From NCBI GenBank assembly GCA_036394315.1, contig DASWFI010000007.1, positions 1 to 64,000 of the forward strand: a stretch of DNA of 64,000 nt, given 5' to 3'. The notes beneath the pieces were generated by a model. It saw nothing but the letters and a program-made list of their open reading frames with translations. It was not told the origin of the DNA and did no database searches. A program made the translations under genes and the position numbers. Every line of letters begins with the position of its first letter. Positions within the stretch are counted from its first letter, which is position 1. This stretch comes from DASWFI01 sp036394315. GTDB taxonomy: Bacteria > Patescibacteriota > Doudnabacteria > UBA920 > O2-02-FULL-48-8. Below are positions 47,098-57,073 of the stretch, piece by piece.

Positions 47098-49809
47098 TTA
47101 AATGGGATTACCTCTATCATCTGTAAGTATAACGCGAGGTGTTTCTGGTTCTGGAGCTCTACTCCTACCCCCTTCTCCACCGTCGCCTCCTCCACCTGAA
47201 CGCGAACTTCTAACAGCCGCTTTAATTACTGTTTTATCTCCACTTGGATCAATATACTCAGTTGTATTGTCATAAGTCACGTTCCCAATTGTAATTTTAG
47301 GTCCTGTATATTTGATTCTGACATTTGTTAATTTATTTCGGAACTTTGTATCCATATTCAATTTTTCAGCATACATGGCTCGAACCCCATCAGGTTTGAC
47401 TTCCCAAGCTTCTTTGATTTTCCTCAATTCAAATGGGTCCCTAATTATCACTGCGCCGAAGTCATTACTGCTTTCGTCATCAACCATTTCAGAAGTCAAA
47501 ATACGATCTTTGGTTCTAATTTGAACATTTTGCATACGATTAATAACTTGATCTTCACTAAACTGATCATTAATCTTATGATAGTGTGCTTGCGAAGCTT
47601 TTGTAATATTCATAGGACCCCAAATAATTGACTGGATTTCCTTTTCTCCCGTGACTGGACTTCCATCCTTAGCGTAGCTAGTAATAATCTTTCCAGTCTT
47701 TTTATCCACTCTCGCCAGTTGTGGTCGCAAAGCATGCGGTGCCGTAGCGATTATATCATTTGCTTTCTTTTTCTCCCATTCACCCGCAGCATAGGATGCT
47801 TGATGAGTATTTTCCAGTTCATCAATGTTTTCTCCCAGCGCATTCTTAACTTTGTTACCCGTCTTTTTCATGCCCCACTCCCATTTATTATTGTTTATAT
47901 CAAAATAAGAATGTCCAAGATATTCAGCATGACCAGTATTCTTCCCTGCTTCTTCCATATCTTCTCCTACAAATCTCATAGCTTGTTCGCTATTACCCAA
48001 GAAACCTTTTAAGAATCTCTGAATTGAATCCGGACTACTTAAAAGGACAGCATCGTCTCCATTCTCATCTTTTACAACTTCACCGTATTTGGCAGCAAAA
48101 TGCTCCATTCTCAACACATCGTCCTGAAAACCATTTGACAGAGCAGCTTTCATAGCGGCAAGTCTGGTAGTTTCGCCTTCATGGCCGCCTATCTTCTCAG
48201 CCTCAACTAAATAGTTCATTAACTGTTCTTTCTTCATATCGATCAAATATTTCAACTTTTCGTTTTCAGCTCTTCTTTCAGCAAACTGCGCTCGAGGCAA
48301 ATTAGTACCCGTAAATACTTTTTCTGCAACTTCTTGTCCTCTTGCTTCTGCAACTTCCTGCGCATGATGGGATAGTTCGTGAGATCTTTTTTGAGCTCCT
48401 TTAAACGCTGCAACTGGATTGAGCACAGCAAATGCTGCTCTTCGGGTCCATCCAGGTTGCCCGCCATCATGCGGTTGCATTATATGCGAAGTTGCTTCAT
48501 TCCACTTACGTCCTGCATATCCTCCAGCCATATGTGCTACGCCATGGCTAAACTTTTCTGCAGCTTGCACTACTGCTTTTCCACCAACCATACCCGCGTG
48601 TTCGGCGACAATTACTGCTCCCCAAATAAATCCCATTAAGATAACATAATTAAAAGCTGAATCCGACGCTGTAAAAGATTTATCTTTAGCTACCAACACA
48701 GCTAACTGCAACATAAACAAAGCTACCGGTGGCCAGATCAAATATTTGATAAAGTACTGCCACCATTCATGAGCATAATGTTTCGTAGCGGGTAATACAT
48801 GCAGAGCATAAGCCAGTGGCGAAAAAATAACCAAAACGTACACGCCCACGATTCGTATAACAAATAATCCAGCTAATGCTAAAAAACTCGCCAGAGCAAC
48901 AAAGGTGAAAACGATTTTGGTTATACCTTGGAATAATCCAGCCATCCAGCCGTTTGGCAGCGAACCCAAATCGCTAAAATTAACATACCGATAAACAAAA
49001 GCCCATATTTCACCGTGATTGGTGCGGAAAACACTAGTCAAGACATTCACCGTATCAAGCAAGGTAGTAGCAATGACCATGCTAAAATTGACCAATAATG
49101 CCATCATTACAGTTTCTGCTAAAAGATGCCGATAATCATAACTTTCAATCCTAAGAATTGCCGCAAGGCCGATGACGATCAGAATTAAAATAAAGAACAT
49201 ATTGCTAATATCACGCACAATTGTCCATCCTACAGCCACAAAGGCTGGCATAGTACCTGCTAAAATCCAGTTAACTGCAGTCGTGAAAATATCTCCGGCT
49301 AAAGCCGTCATCCATAAAAGAAAAGCATTCACTGCTGATAATACAAAATTTAAACTCCAACCAATTAACTTACTCGGCCATGCCGCTGCATTTTGAGCAT
49401 TCATATCATCCAGATATGCTTTATAAATATCTTTAGATGAAAGTCCGCTTCCCTGCTCTATTCTATTTTGGAGATCATATGAACCTGGCGGCTGCTCTAC
49501 TCGGCCGGCTGAAGTTGCTGAGTATCCAAGATTCTGAGGAAGTATGGTACATCTGGTAATGTTGCCAGTTCGAGTAGGAGTAATAACATATAAAGTAGTA
49601 AACCTTTTCCCAGTCGCATCTTCAATTTCTTTTCTAAGAGTACCTTCACAAATTGTCTGAGTTTTGTGTGCCTCACCCATTTTCTTGGCATCTATCTTTA
49701 TGTCCTGACCTGGTGCTGCCGGCGCAGGCTGTTGGGCAAAAGCAAAATTAACCAGCAACAGGTTTGAGAGGACGAAAATTACGATTAATTTTGTAAAATT
49801 TATTTTCAT
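47098..49809 (-). CDS. virB6: VirB6/TrbL-like polytopic secretion protein
   Basis: 903 aa. Signal peptide (LLLVNFAFAQQPAPAAPGQD after a hydrophobic start), about eight membrane helices between residues about 150 and 410 with charged residues rare, then a long soluble C-terminus (about 490 aa) ending in a GGGGDGGEGG-like stretch. This matches the VirB6/TrbL channel component with an extended tail. Central member of the type IV secretion locus. Confidence 0.85.
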   Translation of the reverse strand: MKINFTKLIVIFVLSNLLLVNFAFAQQPAPAAPGQDIKIDAKKMGEAHKTQTICEGTLRKEIEDATGKRFTTLYVITPTRTGNITRCTILPQNLGYSATSAGRVEQPPGSYDLQNRIEQGSGLSSKDIYKAYLDDMNAQNAAAWPSKLIGWSLNFVLSAVNAFLLWMTALAGDIFTTAVNWILAGTMPAFVAVGWTIVRDISNMFFILILIVIGLAAILRIESYDYRHLLAETVMMALLVNFSMVIATTLLDTVNVLTSVFRTNHGEIWAFVYRYVNFSDLGSLPNGWMAGLFQGITKIVFTFVALASFLALAGLFVIRIVGVYVLVIFSPLAYALHVLPATKHYAHEWWQYFIKYLIWPPVALFMLQLAVLVAKDKSFTASDSAFNYVILMGFIWGAVIVAEHAGMVGGKAVVQAAEKFSHGVAHMAGGYAGRKWNEATSHIMQPHDGGQPGWTRRAAFAVLNPVAAFKGAQKRSHELSHHAQEVAEARGQEVAEKVFTGTNLPRAQFAERRAENEKLKYLIDMKKEQLMNYLVEAEKIGGHEGETTRLAAMKAALSNGFQDDVLRMEHFAAKYGEVVKDENGDDAVLLSSPDSIQRFLKGFLGNSEQAMRFVGEDMEEAGKNTGHAEYLGHSYFDINNNKWEWGMKKTGNKVKNALGENIDELENTHQASYAAGEWEKKKANDIIATAPHALRPQLARVDKKTGKIITSYAKDGSPVTGEKEIQSIIWGPMNITKASQAHYHKINDQFSEDQVINRMQNVQIRTKDRILTSEMVDDESSNDFGAVIIRDPFELRKIKEAWEVKPDGVRAMYAEKLNMDTKFRNKLTNVRIKYTGPKITIGNVTYDNTTEYIDPSGDKTVIKAAVRSSRSGGGGDGGEGGRSRAPEPETPRVILTDDRGNPI

Positions 49810-49842
49810 GTGAGCTTAAAGTCTACTAATTTATTGCAATGT

Positions 49843-51228
49843 CTATGGTGATCCCGGTGGTTGAGGTGGCGGGAATCCCGAAGGAGGTGGACCAGCAGGA
49901 GGGAGGGTGCCTCCGCTATTTAGAATAGTGGCTGACCCAATACAATTATTGGGAGGAGTACCACCGAAGATACAATGATCAATAATGCCAGTGCCGGAAT
50001 AACTTACAGCGTCCGCGATACCATCGCCATCAATATCAATATCACCTGGGGACAATTGACCTGGGGCGGGCGTCGTCGCATTCGGATCACCATAGTCAGT
50101 ACCAGCATAAACATTAGGGCTGTCTGTCAAAACCCCACCAGTTTTATCTAACCCCAGTTGATTCCAAATAAATTTTCCGAAAGATTTGCCGACTTGTGTC
50201 CAAAAATCCGTAGAAGGATTATATAAATTGTTGAAATGCTGGCTGATAGCAGCATCCAAATTCTTTTCAATAAATGCAGTTGGATTATCGATAAATGACC
50301 TGGCTTGATCCACCAGTGAAGCTTGCCATTCCCCTCCTCCGGCCTTGCATGCTGCAGGAGACGTATTAGGGTCAGCTACCGCTTGCGCCGAAGCAACTTT
50401 GATAATACCTAGTTTGTTTAATATGGAGGCTAAAGGGCTCAGCATATTTGGATTATAAGCTCCGCCGGGAGGTGTTGGAAGAGGCACAACAGTGCCAGGC
50501 AATTGTCCTGGTGGAATACCCGGAGTAACTTGATTTGATGGAATTCCTCCTTTACAGCTTCCGCCGATAATTCTTCCGTTCTTAATCCCCTTGCCCGCCA
50601 AAATTTCCAACTGTGAGGCGGAGGTGGCAGAGGATTGGAAAGCGCCGAATTCGCCTTGCAGATTTTGTTCCGTAAAGCTTGGCGGATTGGAGAAGTAAGC
50701 TTGGGCTGCTGCAAAGTATTCCCGATCAGAATTGAAGCTGGATGGATTATAAATTTTCTGCGGATCAATCCCGCCTCTATTAGTGTATGCCTTATTGATG
50801 GCTTTATTTAATCTCGGAATCAATGCTTTGCTCGGATTAATCCCCCCAGTAGTGCCTGTGGGTTGTCCCGTTATAGCAGCCCGCTCCATTAAAGAATAAA
50901 CATCTCTTAAATCCGGATCAGTAATATTATCAGCGATATATCGATTCAAATAATAATCCGTCAGTACCCTATCGTAATAAAGGTAGTTACGGATTTTATA
51001 CTTATCTACCAATTTATTGGTAAATCGTGTAAGAAATTGTTCTGTGAATCTTTCCAAAACGCCGCGAGCAATACCAATCCCAATACGCTCCGCAACCCAA
51101 CGTATATCAATAGTTGGAAACACTGCCTGCGCTGTTTTTGGAGCAATCAATATACCACCCGTAACTTGAGTGGCTATCAGGATTGCGAGAATCGCTCCGG
51201 TAATTAATTTAGAAAGTTTGGCTTTCAT
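49843..51228 (-). CDS. Secreted protein with calcium-binding-like repeat
   Basis: 461 aa. Signal peptide (MKAKLSKLITGAILAILIAT with a hydrophobic core and TQVTGG), a helical middle, Pro/Gly-rich stretches, and near residue 400 DIDIDGDGIADAV, an EF-hand/TSP3-like calcium loop. Two Cys pairs are near the C-terminus. Unknown role, but in the same transcript as virB6 and the EF-hand protein upstream; likely an extracellular part of the machine. Confidence 0.72.
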   Translation of the reverse strand: MKAKLSKLITGAILAILIATQVTGGILIAPKTAQAVFPTIDIRWVAERIGIGIARGVLERFTEQFLTRFTNKLVDKYKIRNYLYYDRVLTDYYLNRYIADNITDPDLRDVYSLMERAAITGQPTGTTGGINPSKALIPRLNKAINKAYTNRGGIDPQKIYNPSSFNSDREYFAAAQAYFSNPPSFTEQNLQGEFGAFQSSATSASQLEILAGKGIKNGRIIGGSCKGGIPSNQVTPGIPPGQLPGTVVPLPTPPGGAYNPNMLSPLASILNKLGIIKVASAQAVADPNTSPAACKAGGGEWQASLVDQARSFIDNPTAFIEKNLDAAISQHFNNLYNPSTDFWTQVGKSFGKFIWNQLGLDKTGGVLTDSPNVYAGTDYGDPNATTPAPGQLSPGDIDIDGDGIADAVSYSGTGIIDHCIFGGTPPNNCIGSATILNSGGTLPPAGPPPSGFPPPQPPGSP

Positions 51229-51229
51229 T

Positions 51230-52162
51230 TTAGTTCAATCGTTTGATTTTTTCTTTTTCAATAGCGATTTTTTGAAGTAAGACAAAATACGCCTGCGCGT
51301 CATCGTACCAAAGATTATTCGCACTGGTGTCAGTTCCCAAAGAAGCCGCGTCCGGCATGCTCACGACTTTCGGAATCAACTGCACCAAGCCGATGAAATA
51401 TTTATGAAGCTGTGCCGTGCTTGGTGGTGTGGGCAAAGCCTTTAGATCAATAGATAATTTCAGAGCGCGGATTTTAATCTCGTCGATCTGATCTATGTTT
51501 CCAGTCTTTGCGGCAGATTTGAGAGTTTGCTCAACGTCGAAATTAAAATATTTTTGCGCAGCCAGATTTAATTTATTAAGGTAATCCGTCCGCGCTTCCT
51601 TCGAATCGTCTTTCGATACGATGATCTCCTCGGTTTTGACTTCCGGCAATTTTATTTTTGATGAATCAGTCATGTCGTTGATCAGCTGCTTGACCGAACT
51701 ATCAAAAACCAAACTCTCTCCCAGTATACTTTCGTCGGTAACGACCTGATCAAAAGGGACTTTTCCTGGTTTACTCGGATCCAAATTATTTGCCACCATC
51801 TGGCCGTCGGTCATGCCATTGTTATTTGAGTCTGGGTTGAGCGGATCCGTATGATAAAAATATTCCTGGGCATTGGTAAGCCCATCGTGATCAGGATCGG
51901 CATCCGGCCTGCAGTTATCCTGATTACAGACGCTTGTGCCAAAATATTTTTGCAGCCACCACCCTGGAAGTTCTGAATTCGAAACAGCCGTCGTGGTACT
52001 ACTGACAGTCGTTTTATTTTTTGGCTTTATACTCAAATATACGCTAGTGGCAAGAATAAAAATAAGTAAAGCAAATACAAAATTTTTCTTTCTGAAAAAA
52101 TTGTTTTTTCGCTTTACTTCAAAACTTCCGGACTCTTTTTTTTTGTTTTTGTTTCTAAACAT
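51230..52162 (-). CDS. Membrane-anchored protein with thrombospondin type 3-like calcium repeats
   Basis: 310 aa. Basic N-terminus, one membrane helix (about residues 28-44, FVFALLIFILATSVYL), then CNQDNCRPDADPDHDGLTN, AQEYFYHTDPLNPDSNNNG and MTDG, repeated DxDxDG calcium-binding loops as in TSP3 repeats, then a helical C-terminus. First gene of the transcript starting at 52374-52402. Calcium binding outside the cell is inferred from the loops. Confidence 0.85.
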   Translation of the reverse strand: MFRNKNKKKESGSFEVKRKNNFFRKKNFVFALLIFILATSVYLSIKPKNKTTVSSTTTAVSNSELPGWWLQKYFGTSVCNQDNCRPDADPDHDGLTNAQEYFYHTDPLNPDSNNNGMTDGQMVANNLDPSKPGKVPFDQVVTDESILGESLVFDSSVKQLINDMTDSSKIKLPEVKTEEIIVSKDDSKEARTDYLNKLNLAAQKYFNFDVEQTLKSAAKTGNIDQIDEIKIRALKLSIDLKALPTPPSTAQLHKYFIGLVQLIPKVVSMPDAASLGTDTSANNLWYDDAQAYFVLLQKIAIEKEKIKRLN

Positions 52163-52194
52163 CGGATTTAATTAGCCAAGGCTCGGGCCCAAGA

Positions 52195-52281
52195 TTAAAA
52201 CGGCCACCATATAACCATATGGTGAACAAAGTGATTGGTCGCTTTATGTATTCTCTCAAACATACCGGATTGATTGGCCAT
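52195..52281 (-). CDS. Possible 28-aa ORF in the secretion leader
   Basis: ATG to TAA encoding MANQSGMFERIHKATNHFVH then HMVIWWPF, between the promoter and the first gene. No Shine-Dalgarno; it overlaps a CACCATAT/ATATGGTG hairpin. Could be a leader peptide or chance. Confidence 0.25.
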   Translation of the reverse strand: MANQSGMFERIHKATNHFVHHMVIWWPF

Positions 52282-52373
52282 AAAGAAAAACAGGTCTGCC
52301 CTCTTCCCTCATTGGCCTTTATTTCTCTCGTTAATTTTTATTTTTTGTTTCTAAAACCACTTAACTTAAATAT

Positions 52374-52402
52374 ATTATAGCACAAAACTCCAACCTTTGC
52401 AA
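52374..52402 (-). promoter_or_regulatory. Promoter of the upstream secretion transcript
   Basis: TTGCAA, 17-nt spacer, TGC-TATAAT (extended -10), minus strand; leaves a leader of about 200 nt with one hairpin. Confidence 0.7.
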
Positions 52403-52470
52403 GGGCTGGAGTAAATTTCTAATTACTATTCGACCAAATTTCTAAATAATCTTACAATCGTAATCCAAGT

Positions 52471-53301
52471 TTAGTTATCGAAGGTTTTATAAAGACTAAT
52501 CCAGTCTTGAATTGCTAAATCTTGTGGGCGGAGGTTGGGGTTAATATTTGCTTTTTCGAGCCACGATAAAACTTTGTTTCTTTCCATCTTAAATCCGTGT
52601 GCCAGAGTATTCTGGATCATCTTTCGTTTTCCGGCGAAAGCGATTTTGATAATGCGAAAAAATAATTTCCGGTCCCGGATTCCCGGATGTTTGTTTTTCG
52701 GCGTAATTTTCAAAACTACTGAGTCAACTTTTGGCACCGGCCAAAAACTATTTTTAGAAACTGAAGCTGCGATTTCCACGTCCGCATAAACCTGCACGGA
52801 AATTCCGAGTATAGACAAATTCCCCTCGCTCGCCACGACTCTCTCCCCCACTTCCTTCTGGATCATCAGGACCATCAACTTTGGCGGCTGTGGTTGTTCC
52901 AAAAAAAACTGCAAAAGTTTCGAAGTTAAATAATACGGAATATTCGCAACCACTTTATACTCGGATAAAATATTTCTGCTGACATGAAAGCGCAAGATAT
53001 CCTCATTGATAATTTTTAATTTTTTTTCGCCAGCAAATTCAATTTTAAGCATGGCGGCAAGTTTGGGATCCTTTTCAACTGCCCAAACTTCTTTTACTAC
53101 AGCCACCAGCTCCCCTGTCAGAATTCCCAAACCGGGACCGACTTCTAAAACCACATCCGAAGATTTCAATTCCGATACGCTTATGATTTTTGAAAGCACA
53201 TCTTCATCAATCAAAAAATTCTGCCCCATGTAATCGCGGGGTTTAAAATTACGTGCCCTAAGATAATTTTTGAGTTGATCAACGTCTGTGAGTTTATTCA
53301 T
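52471..53301 (-). CDS. rsmA: 16S rRNA dimethyladenosine transferase
   Basis: 276 aa. KPRDYMGQNFLIDEDVLSKI start, SAM motif VVLEVGPGLGILTGELV, NIPYYLTSKLLQFFLE with the NIPY catalytic motif, and PVPKVDSVVLKI. It dimethylates two adenines in 16S helix 45. The gene is usually named ksgA or rsmA. Standard length; no odd insertions. Confidence 0.97.
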   Translation of the reverse strand: MNKLTDVDQLKNYLRARNFKPRDYMGQNFLIDEDVLSKIISVSELKSSDVVLEVGPGLGILTGELVAVVKEVWAVEKDPKLAAMLKIEFAGEKKLKIINEDILRFHVSRNILSEYKVVANIPYYLTSKLLQFFLEQPQPPKLMVLMIQKEVGERVVASEGNLSILGISVQVYADVEIAASVSKNSFWPVPKVDSVVLKITPKNKHPGIRDRKLFFRIIKIAFAGKRKMIQNTLAHGFKMERNKVLSWLEKANINPNLRPQDLAIQDWISLYKTFDN

Positions 53302-53365
53302 TAAAGTAATTATAGTAATTTGCTTCGCGTAATTAATAATAATTTTTGTAACGACTTAATTACAA

Positions 53366-55360
53366 TTAATTACCATCAGATATATCCAATAATTCTTTGG
53401 GGATTGCTTTTAGAAACCGGGAAGGTATGGAAACGTTTCTGGATCCGAATTGCTTTCGGGTTTGGGCGCATAACATATATAATCTTTTTTTTGCGCGCGT
53501 CACTCCGACGTAAGCGAGCCGAACTTCTTCCGCGATGTCCTTCGGATCCATCAGGGAACGCGCATGAGGCAAAATCCCCTCTTCTAATCCTACCAGAAAT
53601 ACCGTATCGAATTCCAGTCCTTTGGCCTGGTGCAAAGTCATAAGCGTCACTTTCGGAGAATTCAGATCCAATTCATCTACTGACGTCATGAGTGCCACTT
53701 CTTCCAAAAATTTAGTCAAACCTTCTTTCCAATTCATTTTACTGAAACTTGCAGCCACGTTGAAAAGTTCCTGAATGTTTTCCCATCGCCCTTCCCCTTC
53801 AGGTGATCCATCGCGCAAAAAAGCTTCATAACCAGAAAGTTTTAAAACTTGTTTGAGCACATCCAACAAGCCGGCGTTTTCTTCGATGTTGTTCAGAAGA
53901 TTCAACATCTCAAAAAAATGTTTGATCGGAGGCTTGGTTTCCAAAACCTTGGCCAGTGCTTGCTCATCTTTTTCTATCAAAGCTTCTTTAAGAAAATCGA
54001 AGGTCTTGGGCCCTATGCCGCGCGGAGGCACGTTGATCACTCTTTTAAGACTGACTAAATCATTCGGATTAACCAGCAATCGGAGATAACTTAAAATATC
54101 CTTAATTTCTTTTCGTTCATAAAACTTCAATCCCCCGATGATCTGATAAGGAATGGAGGATTCTATCATAACCTCTTCCAATACGCGGGATTGGGCATGG
54201 GTGCGGTAAAGCACGGCGATATTGTTTAAACCATTGCGATTTTTAAGTTTGGACAATATTTTCGAGCGGGCATTGCGCATTATCCGGCCCAAGATAGTGT
54301 CATCTTCTTCGGATTCGTACGAAAGTTCCTTGGATTTTGTCGAGCCATCTTGAATTTCTAAAATCTTGGAAGCGACGAAGTAGGCTTCACCAAGCTCATC
54401 CTGGGCGGAAAAAAAAACTGGCATCTGACCTATCAAATTTTCTGTCCACAATGTTTTTCGGTGTTGAAGCGGATTTAAATCAATGACTTTTTGGGCAATC
54501 GAGAGGATCGGTGCGGTGGAACGATAGTTTTGTTCCAGCCGAACAACTTTTGCCTCTGGATAGTCGCTCTCAAAATCCAGAATGTTTTGTAGATTCGCGC
54601 CTCTAAATCCATAAATAGCCTGGGCGTCGTCGCCGACGACAAAAATATTTTTATGAGCGGCTGCCAAAAGCTTGCTGAATTTATACTGAACAGCGTTGGT
54701 ATCCTGGTATTCATCAACTAAAATATACTGCCAAAGCTTTTGGTATTTTTGCAAAACTTCGGGATGCTCCTCAAATATACGAACCGGCAAAACCAATAAG
54801 TCGCCGAAGTCCACGGCATTATTTTTTTTCATCTCTTCTTCGTAAGTTTCAAAAACTCTTTTGGCAGTTTTATCGAAGGTATTTTCCTGGGGCAGATCAG
54901 CGGGTCCTTCCATATTATTTTTTGCCCGGTCAATAATATGTGCAAACAACGAAGGTTTGTATTTGGTCGGATCAATTCTCAATCGAAGCAAAATATCTTT
55001 CAATAGGCTTTCCTGATCGGAATTATCATAAATAACAAAATTTTGATCCAAGCCCGTATACTTATATTCAATCCGCAGCAATCTTACTCCGATCGAATGG
55101 AAAGTGCCCATGGTCGGAAGATGCTCAATATCTTTTCCCAAAAGTTTAGTGATTCTTTCCTTCATCTCCCCTGCTGCCTTGTTTGTAAAAGTCACAGCGA
55201 GTATGTTTCTGGGGTGAATATTCATCTTTTTTATAAGGTAAACAATCCGCATGGTTAAAGCGCGGGTCTTGCCGCTGCCCGCTCCAGCCAATATTAAAAC
55301 AGGTCCCAAAGGAGCCTTTACTGCTTCTAATTGTGCTTCATTTAAACCTAGTTCTGCCAT
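53366..55360 (-). CDS. pcrA: UvrD/PcrA-type DNA helicase
   Basis: 664 aa, somewhat short for PcrA (about 720). Motif I LILAGAGSGKTRALTMRI, Ia TFTNKAAGEMKERI, Q/II YILVDEYQDTNAVQY, III GDDAQAIYGFRGA, IV EQNYRS, V TLHQAKGLEFDTVFLVGLEE, VI EVRLAYVGVTRAKKRLYML. Unwinds DNA 3' to 5' in repair and replication restart. It starts directly after a gene-free 335-bp region. Confidence 0.96.
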   Translation of the reverse strand: MAELGLNEAQLEAVKAPLGPVLILAGAGSGKTRALTMRIVYLIKKMNIHPRNILAVTFTNKAAGEMKERITKLLGKDIEHLPTMGTFHSIGVRLLRIEYKYTGLDQNFVIYDNSDQESLLKDILLRLRIDPTKYKPSLFAHIIDRAKNNMEGPADLPQENTFDKTAKRVFETYEEEMKKNNAVDFGDLLVLPVRIFEEHPEVLQKYQKLWQYILVDEYQDTNAVQYKFSKLLAAAHKNIFVVGDDAQAIYGFRGANLQNILDFESDYPEAKVVRLEQNYRSTAPILSIAQKVIDLNPLQHRKTLWTENLIGQMPVFFSAQDELGEAYFVASKILEIQDGSTKSKELSYESEEDDTILGRIMRNARSKILSKLKNRNGLNNIAVLYRTHAQSRVLEEVMIESSIPYQIIGGLKFYERKEIKDILSYLRLLVNPNDLVSLKRVINVPPRGIGPKTFDFLKEALIEKDEQALAKVLETKPPIKHFFEMLNLLNNIEENAGLLDVLKQVLKLSGYEAFLRDGSPEGEGRWENIQELFNVAASFSKMNWKEGLTKFLEEVALMTSVDELDLNSPKVTLMTLHQAKGLEFDTVFLVGLEEGILPHARSLMDPKDIAEEVRLAYVGVTRAKKRLYMLCAQTRKQFGSRNVSIPSRFLKAIPKELLDISDGN

Positions 55361-55696
55361 AACCTATGCATTATAGAGAATAATGAATAACGAATAAAGA
55401 ATTAGGATAAAACTGCCCATAATTCATGATTCTTAATTCTTTTTTTCTTTGTGGTTCCTTCCTGTGGATATTAACACAATAAAACCCCTTTAAATTGTCT
55501 AGTTTTTTGAACTTATATACAAAACACCCCCTCTAGAGTGTTGACTCTTAATAGCTATTTTGGTAATATTTGGTCTGTGGTTATTGTATTTTGTAAGAAC
55601 AGTTAGTCCACAAGATCGCTTGCTTTGCTGTTGAAATAGACCCATTATTGCGGTTGCATAAAGTAAGCTTTCTACTGGAATTTATAAGGAGTTCTT
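55361..55696. other. Gene-free, AT-rich intergenic region
   Basis: Contains an imperfect hairpin (AAAGAATTA ... TTAATTCTTT, about 55397-55441), a plus-strand promoter (TTGACT at 55541-55546, 17 nt, TAATAT at 55564-55569) and two TGTGGATAT/TGTGGTTAT words at 55463-55471 and 55576-55584. No ORF with a convincing start. Confidence 0.5.
55541..55569 (+). promoter_or_regulatory. Promoter of the M23 peptidase gene
   Basis: TTGACT, 17-nt spacer, TGG-TAATAT. Leader of about 120 nt before AAGGAG. Confidence 0.5.
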
Positions 55697-56995
55697 ATTT
55701 TCCCCCTCACTCGAAAGGTTGCTCCCCAACCTCTTAAACAAAAGATTATTTCCCGGGTACTCCGAATTTCCCAAACTTGGAAATCAAACAGTAAATTCAC
55801 AATCCATCCGTTTAAGTCTTTGCACTCAAAGCATCTCCTTCCCCTTTCCCTGTCGGACTATGTGGCGCGTTTTAGTTTGGAGTTTGTTGTTTTAGGTATT
55901 GCTGTCCTGGCGGTGTATACTAATCTTTCCCTCATCCGTCACGCTAACGTCGTTTCAGCAAATGACCAAAGCGTGATTTTTTCATTTCTGAAAAATAATC
56001 CAAAACTTAACGACGCACTCTTGACGCAGACGGAGACCACCACGATTTTGGCCAAATCTGATCAGTTGATTTCTAAAGCCCTGGCTCAATCGACATCGGG
56101 TATCCTTTTAACTTCTTCCCAATCTGCCCCCTCTGCAATTAATCACACGACTATCCAAAATGATGTGATTGTGAAAACCAATCCTGCAGACACTCAAAGC
56201 TTTTACCGCCATGGGTTGACCCAATACAAAGTTCAGACAGGAGATACTGTCATCGGCATCGCATCCAGCTTCGGTATTTCTCCCGCCACCATCATGAAGG
56301 AAAACAAGATGGATGAAACTACAACTTTAAAGCCAGGACAAGAATTAACGATTCTGCCCACCACTGGGATTACGTATACTCTCAAAGAAGGTGATGCGCA
56401 AGAATCGCTTTTAAATAAATACAAGATTACAGAAGAGGCCTTCCTGGATGCAAATAATATCGAATCATTCGATGACTTGGCCGTAGGTGCAGTGGTTGTA
56501 ATTCCTATGGATAGTGTGAACGTTCCTGCTGTATCCAAACCGGCTTCTAAATTCGTCCGAAGTGACGCAGGCAAGGTTTCTCTAAAAACAGCCGATTCTC
56601 CAGTGGACTTTGTCGGTGGCGCTCTAAGCTTCATTTGGCCCACAGCCGTAAGATCTATCACCCAAGGATTTTCTTCCCGTCATACGGGACTTGATATTTC
56701 TGACAGTAAGAAAGAGCCAATCTTTGCCGCTGCCGATGGATTCGTGGAAATCTCCGGTTATCAAGCCAATGGTTATGGTAATACAATCGTTATCAACCAT
56801 GGTAATGGTTTAAAAACCCGCTATGGCCATGCTTCGGAGTTGTATGTTTCAGCTGGCGAGTATGTGAAACAAGGACAAACAATTGCCAAACAAGGCAATA
56901 CGGGACGTGTCAGAGGCACTACTGGCATTCACTTACACTTCGAAGTTATGAAGAACGGTACACGAGTAAATCCCCTAAGCTACGTCAGACCATAA
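55697..56995 (+). CDS. LysM-M23 peptidoglycan endopeptidase, probable ATT start
   Basis: Two LysM units (QYKVQTGDTVIGIASSFGIS; ITYTLKEGDAQESLLNKY), then an M23/LytM domain with the zinc ligands in HTGLDIS and HLHFEV. One N-terminal membrane helix. 432 aa from an ATT start that has AAGGAG five nt upstream; otherwise TTG at 55820 (391 aa), which has no Shine-Dalgarno. The longer form adds a basic N-terminus before the helix. It cleaves cell-wall crosslinks. Confidence 0.88.
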   Translation: MFPLTRKVAPQPLKQKIISRVLRISQTWKSNSKFTIHPFKSLHSKHLLPLSLSDYVARFSLEFVVLGIAVLAVYTNLSLIRHANVVSANDQSVIFSFLKNNPKLNDALLTQTETTTILAKSDQLISKALAQSTSGILLTSSQSAPSAINHTTIQNDVIVKTNPADTQSFYRHGLTQYKVQTGDTVIGIASSFGISPATIMKENKMDETTTLKPGQELTILPTTGITYTLKEGDAQESLLNKYKITEEAFLDANNIESFDDLAVGAVVVIPMDSVNVPAVSKPASKFVRSDAGKVSLKTADSPVDFVGGALSFIWPTAVRSITQGFSSRHTGLDISDSKKEPIFAAADGFVEISGYQANGYGNTIVINHGNGLKTRYGHASELYVSAGEYVKQGQTIAKQGNTGRVRGTTGIHLHFEVMKNGTRVNPLSYVRP

Positions 56996-57027
56996 AAGAG
57001 GTTATAGTAAGTAGACTATAGAAATTT

Positions 57028-57054
57028 AAAACCCAGGAATGTCCTGGGTTTTTT
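57028..57054. terminator. Bidirectional terminator
   Basis: AAAACCCAGGA and TCCTGGGTTTT around ATG with T run; between the M23 gene (+) and the DUF11-like gene (-). Confidence 0.85.
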
Positions 57055-57073
57055 CTACAACCTATAACCTGCT

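Noticed and set aside
55463..55584. DnaA-box-like words TGTGGATAT and TGTGGTTAT as a replication origin
   Set aside because: Both differ from TTATCCACA, there are only two, and dnaA, rpmH and gyrB are not nearby. The first word also occurs by chance at 23013.
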